A stretch of 64,000 nucleotides of DNA, from the NCBI GenBank assembly GCA_951799445.1, contig OX637296.1, forward strand, positions 16,616,001-16,680,000, given 5' to 3'. This document shows positions 11,949 to 22,003 of this stretch, piece by piece (position 1 is the first letter of the stretch; the number at the start of each line of letters is the position of its first letter). The translations under genes were made by a program, and so were the position numbers. Below the pieces are notes generated by a model that was given only the letters and a program-made list of their open reading frames with translations, made no database searches and was not told the origin of the DNA. The stretch comes from Pseudisothecium myosuroides (Eukaryota; Streptophyta; Bryopsida; Hypnales; Lembophyllaceae).

Positions 11949-12635
11949 TTAATAACAAACCTGCTCCAGCAAAGAGCTGGAGGAATTTGACGGTGAAGTG
12001 GCCACCACCAGGCACTCATCAAAACTCTCCCACCGCGCTTTCCGATCATTCCTTAAGTACCGAGCGTCGAGGTACACATGCAGCGTGACATTCCCGCTGC
12101 GAACCTCCGCTTCCATCAGTGGTCCCAAGTCTGATTTCTTCAACAAGAAATCCTCCCCTGTCACATTCATCACCACCGGCCAACTCCTTCGCGGCTGCAA
12201 CACTAATCCCAACGGCACCTCCTGTTGCAGAATCGTCTCGCCATGGTACTCCACGCGCACCAGCACATGGCTGTAGGTCATGACGCACCCGGCTTTATCG
12301 TTCGGGTTCCACGTTGACAAACCAATGTTGAAAGCGCTGTCGACTTGCCATTGAGTTGTTCCTGTTGAGTTCGTTTGGTAGGCGGTCATGTTGTGGATGC
12401 TGAGGGTTTCAAGGGTCATGCTGGGTTGTTCATGGCAGGTGAACATCAACCAGACCAATACAAAGATGGAGAAGAAGAAGAAGAGGAAGAGGAAGATGAA
12501 GAGAAAACAGTACATGCAGCAGAATCGGTAGGCAGTCCAGGTTTCTGAGATTCGGGTTGAGATGGGTTCCCCGGAGCGCACGACGACGACTGTGTAGGTC
12601 TTGTCAAGGACGGAGTTTCCCTGGCATCGAGACAT
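11949..12635 (-). CDS. NDR1/HIN1-like (LEA2 family) membrane protein, copy 1
   Basis: The single-exon frame gives 228 residues from the ATG at 12635 (MSRCQGNS). An in-frame ATG 14 codons upstream is possible, but the paralogue at 33499-34176 conserves the downstream start region. A short basic/polar N-terminus is followed by a long hydrophobic segment (about residues 38-66), then a soluble region carrying WNPND, the NPN-type motif of NHL/LEA2 proteins, and several N-glycosylation sites (NMT, NST, NVT). This is the layout of plant NDR1/HIN1-like proteins, which sit in the plasma membrane or endomembranes with the LEA2 domain outside and are often linked to defence and stress. The length is normal for the family. 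The family is clear; the exact role is not. Confidence 0.8.
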   Translation of the reverse strand: MSRCQGNSVLDKTYTVVVVRSGEPISTRISETWTAYRFCCMYCFLFIFLFLFFFFSIFVLVWLMFTCHEQPSMTLETLSIHNMTAYQTNSTGTTQWQVDSAFNIGLSTWNPNDKAGCVMTYSHVLVRVEYHGETILQQEVPLGLVLQPRRSWPVVMNVTGEDFLLKKSDLGPLMEAEVRSGNVTLHVYLDARYLRNDRKARWESFDECLVVATSPSNSSSSLLEQVCY

Positions 12636-13640
12636 CCTTGCGGCGTCTTTGTTGGTTGCGTTGGCTTGTTCTTTCACACCTGCTGGAAGGACTCCAGAAA
12701 GTTTCGTGAATTGAGATGGAATTTTTCTTGGAAATGATGCTGTTCATGACACGTTTAGATTCAGGTTACTTGTTGCAGAAAATTGCGTTGCAGGTATGAA
12801 AATTCAAACGAATCAATCTCTGCTTAGGGTGAGGTTGCCAGCATATAAATTTCCGTCGTGCAGGTCCAGATTAAGGCTTCGAGCCCTCATTTGTCAAGTG
12901 ACAAGTTCAATTCAGAAGTCTCAAAAGTTCATTATAGTAACTTCCAAACATATTTCCGTTGTCCAAAATTTTAGAGAATGGTTTCTTCTTCCTAAAGATA
13001 CATTTCGAGGTCAATAAGAGAACTAGTGCGTGATCACTTGGAGTTTCTTCTAGAATTGCTACCACTTTTGGCTCGTGAATGTGCTTACCTCAATCCTCCA
13101 CCGTCAAGCCGGTTCCAGATCAATTTGAATCTTTGATTGCAAAGAGATGCTCCAATCTACCCTCAACGCGCCCTATTTCAGAAGCAAACTGATTTCCAAG
13201 GCAAAGTCAGTACAACCGCAACACATCTTGCAGTTCGACACTGCAACGCATCAATTGTCCTCAACAAGCTCAGAAACTAGCTGGTGGAACAACTGATCAT
13301 TGACCTCAGAAACATCAATTGAAACTAAGCCTCGTCATCCACCGATAATATCGAAACGCAAGCTCTGACTATCAACAGGCTCTTAACGAGGCAATCTGGC
13401 TCCTAATTTGCTCGCTTGAGAGGAAATCAAGACGTCCCGAGGATTTACAACACAACTTCGAGACAGAAAAAACATCATGCGCTATGCGCTCAACTCACCT
13501 TGATTCAGAAGCAATGCCCAAAATCTGAATACATATACAGTAAGTGTGTAACCAATTTGAATTCACAGAACATTGTGAGGACTCAGATTACGGCGTTGTC
13601 GCATTAGCTGTAGCTTTGTAGGACAGCTGCGTATCGACCA
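12636..13640. repeat. LEA2 upstream region, duplicated at 34.3-35.5 kb
   Basis: This is the presumed 5' UTR and promoter of the LEA2-like gene. It matches 34294-34970 and 35300-35530 over most of its length, for example around 12796 (against 34339) and the CTCTATCAACAGGCT-type segment near 13370. A possible 5'-UTR intron donor on the minus strand (GAG/GTAAGC) lies near 13087. No separate gene is seen. Confidence 0.65.
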
Positions 13641-13810
13641 AGTACAGTAATCATACTAGAGGCTCCCACTCAAGATCAAGAAGTTGCATGGGGGGTCCGT
13701 AGTGTAATGGTCGTCTGTATGGTGTGTGAGAGAACGTATGTCCTTGGTATAGGCCGGACGGAGACGTTTCCAGGTTAGGGGTCTGTAGCTGTGGCGGCAT
13801 GCAGTGCGTA

Positions 13811-14305
13811 AGGTAGGTATCCCAAAACCGTCACTAATTGCTATTGTGCTTAACCCTTAAAGGACGGGCCCATAACCGTGGAAGTCATCTGTTTTGTCAC
13901 CGTGTAAATTGTTGGATTAAGATAATGCAAAAGCACTCATTGGAAGTCAAACTATTGTAGATGATCTTCCCTTATCCCACAAAATTTGGAGGGTGAATAG
14001 TTGCGTTTCTGTCCTACACGGTTTGATTCTCTATCATCCATCGGCCATAGAATGGTTGCGTCGTCGTTCAAGGGTTAACTACTACTATTAGACTGTTCAA
14101 ATTCTTATATATTCTTGTTGGCAAGGAAAAGGAGGTTCAAACGCACCAAAGAACGTGACATTTGGATACTGTATGCAAAAGTTATAAAGGAACAAAGTTT
14201 GGTTCTAAAAGCGTTTCTTTCACAGAGGTACATAACTGATTTTGGAAATGTACACACACTGAAGATGGCACTTTAAGGTCAGTGGCGCATTTGGGATGCC
14301 TACCT
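13811..14305. mobile_element. TA-duplicating AGGTAG-TIR element (TA1), interrupted
   Basis: It begins AGGTAGGTATCCCA, ends TGGGATGCCTACCT and is flanked by TA (13809-13810 and 14306-14307). The internal sequence matches the element at 16290-16561. It is split by the TTAA element at 13850-14078. Non-coding; the TA duplication suggests a Tc1/mariner-type (Stowaway-like) MITE. Confidence 0.75.
13850..14078. mobile_element. Short TTAA-flanked MITE (PB1)
   Basis: TTAA at 13850-13853 and 14075-14078 flank a 221-bp element beginning CCCTTAAAGGACGGG and ending in the imperfect inverse CGTTCAAGGG. It sits inside TA1; the related element at 16290-16561 lacks it, and the two align base for base at the site once one TTAA is removed. 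Non-coding, piggyBac-like in structure. Confidence 0.75.
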
Positions 14306-14431
14306 TATGTTCTCTAGCTGTGGTAAGTTATCTGGATTCTGGATGTAAGTTAGAGTGAACTTGGTACTTTGCATTAGTACTGTGAGTGCATGTGTAAGTG
14401 GCTACTTACGTAATACTTACATGGTGATTGC

Positions 14432-15360
14432 TTAACCCCTAAAATACCAAGGCATTTTCTAGCTCCGGAACCACTGAAAACTGCCATTTCTGCTGCAATC
14501 ACTCCCTAAACCCAAAAAAACTTTTTTTTAGAATCTAACCATAGGATCTTGTACTTCACTTGTCTCAGATTATGTGGTAAAAATTTCAAGACATTTGACC
14601 GTTCTGATTGGAAGATATTAGCATTCAAAGTTGGAAAAAAAAGTTTTTTTGAACTGTTTCCTGCAATTTCAGATGACTTTGACGGCCATTTGTGGATTTT
14701 TTTTGCACTACACAACAAAAAGTTGTAATTTTTTATCTTGAACATTTGAGTTGAGAGTCGGGGAAAAAAATTTCAGAATGTTAAACCTTGATTTTCACAT
14801 ATAAAAAATTTGTTAAATAGAAGTAGGTCCAAAATTGAACGAAATACTAAATTGTTAATAGCTCTTAGGTGGAATTAAAACAACATAATCCCAATGGTGG
14901 GATTGTTCTTGCAAACAAACTTGACCTCGTCAAAAAAAAAAAATTGAAAAAATTTGAAAATTGCATTCAAAAATGAATTCTATAAGTTAGTTTTTTTGAA
15001 GATGCTTAAATTGCCCGAAAAACAAGATTGTCCATAACTTTCCCATTATTAGTCCAAATAGAATGAATCAAAGCTTCAGATTTAGACAAAAACATGATCT
15101 TTGAGGAAAAAAAATAAAAAAAATAAAAAACTTTTTTTTGTGTTTTTTTTTTTCTGCCCGCCGAACTGCTTTTTTGCTTTAGGATGGCATAACTTTTGCT
15201 CCCGGGCACCGATTGAAAAAATAATTATATTTTTAGAAAGCTAATGTGATTCCCTATCTTCAAAAAAAGTTTCAAAAAATCAGATCAAAATTTGAGGCCA
15301 CACGGGCCTGCCCAAAATCTGAAGTGTCCCCCGAGGGGACTTTGGTACTTTAGGGGTTAA
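14432..15360. mobile_element. TTAA-flanked piggyBac-like MITE (PB2)
   Basis: TTAA (14432-14435 and 15357-15360) encloses an element beginning CCCCTAAAATACCAAGG and ending CTTTGGTACTTTAGGGG. Its interior is the reverse-oriented relative of PB4 (37607-38545) and PB6 (43236-44193); for example it shares the AACTGCCATTTCT block near its start. No coding frame of interest. Confidence 0.85.
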
Positions 15361-15435
15361 AGAAGAAGATCCGCTATATGTTTCTTGTGTACACTTGTGT
15401 GTGTGCAATTGGTATGCTTACTGCTACTGTAGTTA

Positions 15436-15716
15436 GCGTTATATTTCAATAAAAATGTACTGTAAATATTTGTTGAGAATAGGAAACGAAATGAAACTAC
15501 AAAGTATTATATAACCAAAGTATGCAAGAAGGAAAGAGTATAAATATATTCAAAGTAAAGTAAATATATACCAAGGAGAGAGAGAATCTATAAATAGTTC
15601 TCCTCCTCTACTATTGGTCCAAGGGATCCTCTAACTAAAGTAAACTTTAGTGAACTACAAGTGGAGAGCGTTATATTTCATTATTTCAATTTCAATAAAA
15701 ATGTACTGTAAATATT
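15436..15716. repeat. 35-bp direct repeats flanking an LTR-like sequence
   Basis: GCGTTATATTTCAATAAAA and the following bases occur at 15436-15470 and again, with a 16-bp expansion, at 15668-15716. Between them a sequence begins TGTTGAGAATAGG, like many plant LTRs. This may be an LTR or TRIM relic; no protein-coding part is present. Confidence 0.45.
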
Positions 15717-15850
15717 GCAGTGTTCAGTTTGAGATTTTTGTACATTTAGCGGTGACTGGGTGTTTTTAGCAACTTCTTCAGCTGTTTGTGAAGAGCAGAG
15801 TGGGAATGTGGGAGGACCTACGCATCCTTGCTCTGGACTCGAACAGGCTT
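15717..15850. repeat. Segmental repeat unit
   Basis: This stretch (TGTTCAGTTTGAGATTTTTG onwards) is repeated at about 33300-33390, 36690-36830 and 41600-41700. It belongs to the block that travels with the LEA2-like genes. Confidence 0.7.
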
Positions 15851-15994
15851 TCTGGTGAGTATCTTATCTTCAATTAATGCTTTCTGCTCTTTAAATAAGA
15901 AGACTGGTCTCACACTCTCACACGGCGTACTCAGAACTCATTAGCTTAGCAGGTGGAATTTCAATGAACTAAAATGGTCTCTGGTGGTGGACAG

Positions 15995-16261
15995 GCAGGA
16001 CGCTAAATCCTCCATTCGAAGTGGGACCAGCAGGGTGAAAACGCAAGTTCTCTAGGGTAAAAGTAAAATCTTGCCCCCTATTTTGAGCCGTGTCTAGGAT
16101 ATGTTGTAAATGTTTCCTAGCTAATTTGGGGTCTCTGATCGCATATATGAATTCAAAATTTGCAAAAAAAATTTGTGTGAAAAATAAAAATTTCCTGCGT
16201 TTTTTCCAGGGGAAAATTTGGCCCGCAGGGCCCACTTCGAATGGAGGATTTAGTGTCCTCC
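15995..16261. mobile_element. MULE-like MITE with perfect 9-bp target duplication
   Basis: The 267-bp element is flanked by GGTGGACAG at 15986-15994 and 16262-16270, identical on both sides. Its termini are near-perfect inverted repeats of about 34 bp sharing CTAAATCCTCCATTCGAAGT. A 9-bp duplication and long TIRs fit the Mutator superfamily. The interior is non-coding. Confidence 0.85.
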
Positions 16262-16289
16262 GGTGGACAGTGCTTGAGACGTTCAGTTA

Positions 16290-16561
16290 AGGTGGGTACC
16301 CCCAAGACCGCCACTTTTTGCTACTGAGCCTACTTAATATTATTAGACTAGTCAAATTTTTGTATGCTCTTGTTGGCAAGTGAAAGGAGGTTCCAACGCA
16401 CCAAAGAACGCGACATTTGGATATTGTATGCAAAAGTTATTAAGGACCAAAGTTTGGTTCTAAAATGGTTTCTTCCACATAGGTATAGAATTGATTTTGG
16501 AGATGTACACGGAGTAAAGATGGTGGTTTAAGGTCAATGGCACATTTGGGGGTACTTGCCT
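16290..16561. mobile_element. TA-duplicating AGGTGG/AGGTAG-TIR element (TA2)
   Basis: It is flanked by TA (16288-16289 and 16562-16563), with termini AGGTGGGTACCCCC and GGGGGTACTTGCCT. The interior is similar to TA1 without the TTAA insertion, so it records the unoccupied state of that site. Confidence 0.75.
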
Positions 16562-17224
16562 TAGTCAAACTTCAAAATACTTCAATTTGAATTAGTGTGC
16601 CTTGTATCATTGCCACAGTCAAAATAAAAATAAAAATAATTTTTTAATTTTTTAATTCATAAAAACTTTGAAATTCAATAACTTTCACACCATAGGTCCA
16701 AACACCACAAAGCCCAAGCACCCTTCCTTGCAAAGAGTTTTTTGACGATACCAAGAACATGATTAGGGAATGCACAATTCCAGAGATTCTACCATAATAA
16801 GCAAAACAAACAACGTCATTTAAGGTGTAGATTAGATGCTTCATTTTGCCACTATAAGGGTGGATTTTTACTACATCAAGTCCCAAGTCCCTTGTCCTAG
16901 TGAATTCTTAAAATTTGATTAGTAGAGAGCTAAAAATTGGGACTTAGGGCTTCACACAAAGTTCTACATAACATTTAATAAACAACTTTTGGGTCCCCTT
17001 TTGCTCTTCCAAATCTAGGAAGTACTCTAGCATTTTCATTGGAGATTGCTTGACAATTTAGTATAGAATGGGAAGATTCAACCACTTAGACATTGGGAAT
17101 TTGAATTAAATGGAAGTCACAACATAAGGTATTGTGGTGGAAGGATAAACCTTCCACCTACTAAGAGATATAGAGTGAAAGTTCCATAGGAGTTTATACA
17201 ATATTATGTAAGTCTTGACTAAAT
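16562..17224. other. AT-rich spacer
   Basis: No gene or clear repeat is recognised here. Confidence 0.5.
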
Positions 17225-18110
17225 TTAAACCCCTAAAATCCTTTTGTCTATATAGAAAAAACATAGATTTGGGGTAGGCTCCTATGATCTTAATTTTTGT
17301 TGTGATTTTTTGAGACTTTTTTTTAGATAGAAAAACATATTATCTTTTTAGAAATATAATTTTTATTTCAATTGGTTCCTGGTAGCAAAAGATATGCCAT
17401 AATAAGCTCAAAATGGGTGAGCTTGTACAAAAAAGTTCATTAGAACTTGAATTTTAAAAAATCCAAAAATTTGTTTCTTAAAGATTATATTTTTGTCTAT
17501 TTTGAAAGCTTTGATTCATTCTATTTTGATCTGAAAGTTATAGAACATCTTGTTTTGTCGGCAATCAAAGCATCTTGTAGAAAATATAATGTATCAAATT
17601 CAATTTTGACTTCAATTTTCAAAATTTTCACATTAGTATACTTGCAAAAACAATCTCACTATTGGGATAAGTGTGATTTAATTCCATTTTAGAGCTATTA
17701 ATGATTTGTTATTTCTTTCAATCTCATACCTACTTCTACTTAATAGTTTTTTAAAAAATAAAATAAAATAGTTAGTTTTAGACTTTTTCTTAGACTTTCA
17801 ATTCAATTCTTCAACATAAGAAATGAAAATTCAATATTGGAAAGGCAAAAATTTTAAGCAAAGAAGATTCAAAGTCAAATAATCTAATCAAGCAAGGTGC
17901 AAAAAAAAATGTTGTCTTCACTTTAAAAGTAAATATTTCAAGATCTATAAAGTCAAAGTTTTAGAATTTTTTTACACATTCTTATACTAGTCTAATGCAA
18001 GATTTAGTAGTTGAATTTACAAAAAAAAACAATTTTCAAAGTTTTTTCTCTTTGAAATAATTTTGAATGTTTTTTTGATGAAGAAAAGGTCGTTGGACTT
18101 CAGGGATTGA
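17225..18110. mobile_element. Decayed TTAA piggyBac-like element (PB12)
   Basis: It begins TTAAACCCCTAAAATCC and ends GGACTTCAGGGATTGA, where TTGA stands in place of TTAA. The interior follows PB4 (37607-38545) in order, for example AGATTATATTTTTGTCTAT and the GGAAAGCTTTGA-like block. It has diverged strongly, so it is an old copy. Confidence 0.65.
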
Positions 18111-20671
18111 AATGTTTATACGACAATACTTTTTGGAAGTTTTGGCACCAAGGAATTGGAACTTGGAGCTGAAGTTTGGTTTAGTAGAAATGGAGACCTA
18201 ACTTAAACTCTAATTCCAACTTCAACTATTGTTTAACTTATATGTTATATGAGAAAAATAATACTAAATCAAGCATGCTAATGTGGCTCATTTTGTCTAC
18301 AAATCTATCTATTGTAGATTCTAGAGTAAGTGTGTCCAAAAAATGACTTCTTAAAACTTTTTAAACCACTTTTTGACATTTACTTGCCTTATAGTATTAG
18401 AATTTGGAACTTAGAATTCTAGCTTTGGTCTTCACACTATGAAGCATCAAATCTGATATACAATATTCTTATTCATCCTCTTCAATCTAAGGAAGTTGGG
18501 ATTTGACATTGAACTAGGATTTGAAGAATTGGGACTTAGGAGTCACTACTTAGTGTAAACCTACCCAAAGTACGTTCATAGTCTACTTGACAAACAACTT
18601 GGCAAAATGATTTCTGCTCGGATTTCTATCTTTTTATTGATGTAGAATTAGAACTTAAGAATATTATATATATATATATATATAAAAGAAGTGCATCAAA
18701 TATCACTTGAAAATATATTAAAAAATTCAAATATAGAAATTGGACAATTGAAATACATTCCATAAGAAACAAGCTAGAAGATGAAAAATATAGAGGCAAA
18801 TGGCAAATCAAGCCTCATATAAGAAAATAATATCAATAGCTTTGCCAATTTATAGTGCCATTTACACAATTTTCCTTTTCTACATATGATTTTCTATAAA
18901 CTCTCTAATTTTTGTCTTTAAGTTTGGTTACAATTGGATGTACTTTGTTTGTCCAAAATCTAAATAATTCTTTTTTAGATCTATTTTATGTGTTAGGGAG
19001 TCTCTTCTAATAATAGTACTTCCAAACTCTAATTCTTCATCAATCAAAGTTAATAATATATTGCCAAGTGGATTGCGGGTGTTCTAGATGAATGTACTTA
19101 TAGGCTTTAGATTAGAGAGGAAGAAGTTTTGTATTGACTGCAACTACCTTGAGGAGTTTGACCAACTTTCTAACTCAAAAAGTGAACTAGGACTATATGG
19201 ACAAAGCCTCTAGAAGTATAGCTTTTTATTTCTATACATATTCTTGAGCAAAGGAACTCAATCAACCATTTTTTTAGCACCATGGGGCTAGATTGCACCA
19301 TTTCAAAATAAATGTCGACTTTTTGCCAAAGATTATCTACTTCCATAAAAAATGTAGATGAAGTAGCTAAATTTCGATGAAAAAAATGCAAGAATATGAT
19401 TGAAATTAAAATGTTTTTTGGTCCAAAAGCTGGATGTATGTAGAAATACAATGCTTCACAAATCTTAAGTGATTGCTACCTTGGCACTTTCTCAAAAAGC
19501 AAAAAAAAAGGTTGAACTCAACTATCTTCTAAAATAATAGATAAGAAAATCTGGAACTCTCACCACAAATATGTATTTTAGTAGAGCACATTCAAATTGA
19601 ATCAAATTTATGTGTCATTATAAATTTAGAAATATGATTATTGACTTTCAATATCAAATTCTAATAAATGATTCAGTGTAATAATTTTTTATTTTATTTT
19701 TTTATATAGAGTAGAAACTAGATTTGGTAAAATTCATGGTCTTAATTTTGCTCAAAAGCAAAAATTAAAAGCATCTCAAACATCAAAATGAAATTTTAGG
19801 AGGCAAAAACTAATGAAAGTATGATACAATTAAAAAAACAAATGATTCACTTCAAAACAATACTTTGTATTTATTTAGAAAGTGTTTAACATGGCTAAAC
19901 TAAACTCAATTATATAAATACACCAATAACTCCTAAAGGACAAGGCTCTAAATTTGGGCTTTTGCATTTTTTGGATAGACTACCGTATTGCAAAGTCAAT
20001 TTTGTATATCTTTAAATAATTTATTTTGAAAGTCTATGTATCATAATACCAATTTTCCAACACTGTAATTGTTTGACTCAAGTTGACTAAGTGCTTGAAG
20101 AATTGTGGGAAATAATATGTTTTACATCCCAATACCAACAATTGAAAAAAGAACAATGAAACTACACTTCTTTGTTCTAATAGTAAAAGAGACAATATTT
20201 TACCAAAGTCATACTATTTTGAATTAATAAGTGCATGTTCAAATATAATTGTATTGTACCCATATCCACAAAAGTAAAATTTTGACATGACACTAACTAT
20301 TAGGTGCCTCTAATCCCCTCATTAATCCCCTTGCTAATTGGACAAAGCACTCTAATAACCATTGAAAAAAACCCGATCCTTTCTTCGAGAAGGGGATCCC
20401 AAAGCTCCCCAAATCCTACATCAAGCTCAAGCAACAATAAACTTGGAATATAGAACCCAACATTCTTAAAGCATAACACTGGTTGATTTTTTCTTTTTCC
20501 TCAACACACAAGCTCAGTTCATATTACCTCCAACTTCGTCTGACTTGAGATTCAATGTCAAGACAAATTTGAAGGAGCAGAATTGAACATCATGCTTCTT
20601 ACCGTTTCCTAATCCAATATTGTCCCGGTTTCTTATAAGGTCGAGGCCCACCAAACTTGTATTCAACTTTG
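18111..20671. other. AT-rich spacer with a short (TA)n tract
   Basis: No gene is seen. A (TA)n microsatellite lies at about 18664-18684. Small open frames here are AT-rich and have no recognisable features. The last 200 bases are the 3' flank of the kinase gene. Confidence 0.5.
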
Positions 20672-22003
20672 TCAGAAAGTCTGCAAGTATGCAACAATCT
20701 CAAGAAATGAGGGCCTTTGAAGAGGATCTTCATGCCAACATTTTCTCACCAGCTCCTTGAAAGCGGGATAGATATCATCCGGTAAAGGAGGTCTTTCACC
20801 ATGCAAGATTATATCAAAGTCGTTGGTAGGATGGCGTTCAAAAGGTATGCGACCTGTGAGGACTTCATAACACGTCATCGCGTAGCTATACACATCTGAT
20901 TGTTGTGTGAATGTCTCCGGCTTCAAACTGCGATTCTTCACTGCAAGCAAAACCTCGGGAGCTCTCCAAAAACCCGTGCCTGAGCTCCCGACCGAGGATT
21001 CAAAGTTGGCAATATAAGCTGGATACTTAAAAAAATTTCGAATACCCTCATCTAGCGTCAACACATTGGCAGCTTTTAGGTCTTTGTGGAGAAGGCCACA
21101 CTTGTGGAGCATGTCCATACCCTGTGCAATGTTCTCCAGGATGCTGTGGGCCTCATCCAATGAAAATGGCGGGGCTCCATTACTTTTGAGCATTCGCCTA
21201 TCTATGAGCTTGCGGAAATCGCCCCAAAACCTGTCAAATATGAACGCGAATCTGCCATCGTCCAACAATTGGGCACCCACTGACCAACAAAGGCCATAAC
21301 GTGACATGCCCATGGGTCGGCTGGTAGAACTGCGTTGGAAATATCGGTATGGCAACGCGGCTGAAGCTAATCCAGGAGGCCACCACCGTTGCAGGTCTTC
21401 CAGAAAATAACCTTTCTTGAACACTTTCACCACCAGGCTTCTCTTTACTTGCATATTATCTTTGGAAATAATATAATCGTGCTTATTCATTCCAAGAGCT
21501 TCAAATATTTCAGCCTGCCCTCCCTCAGCAATCTTCCCAACAATCTCCAACTCGTATGGCTGTCTCCGGAAAAACGGACCCCACTCCGAATGGTCCTTCA
21601 ACTGCTCAAACGCAACGCTGTCAGCCACCCGCTGCAATTCGTCATCAACATCTGATGTCGCAACAGATGTCTCAGTCCAGTGGGATTTGGAGGACTCGAT
21701 TTCGAACTCCACCTCGCTACCCAAGTCGCTCCTCAGCTCACTCAAGCTTTGGATGCGTGTAGAGAAGAATGGCGAGGAAGAGGGACCTGACGCCGCCGAT
21801 GTCGTTGCAGCTTCAGCCCCTGAATGGACAGAGCATGGAGAGAGGGATTGCACTGGTGTGAGAAAGTTAGGGCTCACGGCTATGGACGACGCACAACCTT
21901 CCAAGACGTCCTCCGCTACTCCGTGACTGGAGCTTGTTGGGACAATGGCATCCTCCTGGTCCCTTCGCTTGCGTCTCCACAGCCTCAGCCTCCGAATCCA
22001 CAT
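20672..22003 (-). CDS. Protein kinase, probable pseudokinase (NFE for DFG)
   Basis: One exon encodes 443 residues. The ATG at 22003 is chosen because a stop lies four codons upstream in frame. Residues 1-145 form a basic then serine-rich tail without a known domain. The kinase domain covers about 150-440: a degenerate glycine loop (KIAEGGQAEIF, 157-167), the likely ATP-binding lysine K193 in VVKVFKKG, the catalytic loop LLHKDLKAANVL (HKD at 306-308 instead of HRD), NFE at 333-335 where DFG is expected, GTGFWRAPE (342-350), SDVYSYA (369-375) and the C-terminal QRPSF (429-433). It resembles plant serine/threonine kinases of the TKL group. The aspartate of DFG, which binds magnesium, is replaced by asparagine, so catalytic activity is doubtful; the other core motifs are kept. 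A rearranged partial copy lies at 9878-10908. Substrate and pathway are unknown. Confidence 0.85.
   Translation of the reverse strand: MWIRRLRLWRRKRRDQEDAIVPTSSSHGVAEDVLEGCASSIAVSPNFLTPVQSLSPCSVHSGAEAATTSAASGPSSSPFFSTRIQSLSELRSDLGSEVEFEIESSKSHWTETSVATSDVDDELQRVADSVAFEQLKDHSEWGPFFRRQPYELEIVGKIAEGGQAEIFEALGMNKHDYIISKDNMQVKRSLVVKVFKKGYFLEDLQRWWPPGLASAALPYRYFQRSSTSRPMGMSRYGLCWSVGAQLLDDGRFAFIFDRFWGDFRKLIDRRMLKSNGAPPFSLDEAHSILENIAQGMDMLHKCGLLHKDLKAANVLTLDEGIRNFFKYPAYIANFESSVGSSGTGFWRAPEVLLAVKNRSLKPETFTQQSDVYSYAMTCYEVLTGRIPFERHPTNDFDIILHGERPPLPDDIYPAFKELVRKCWHEDPLQRPSFLEIVAYLQTF

Noticed and set aside
13690..13770. tRNA-like A box (GTAGTGTAATGG)
   Set aside because: No matching B box or cloverleaf could be drawn, so it is not called a tRNA or SINE.
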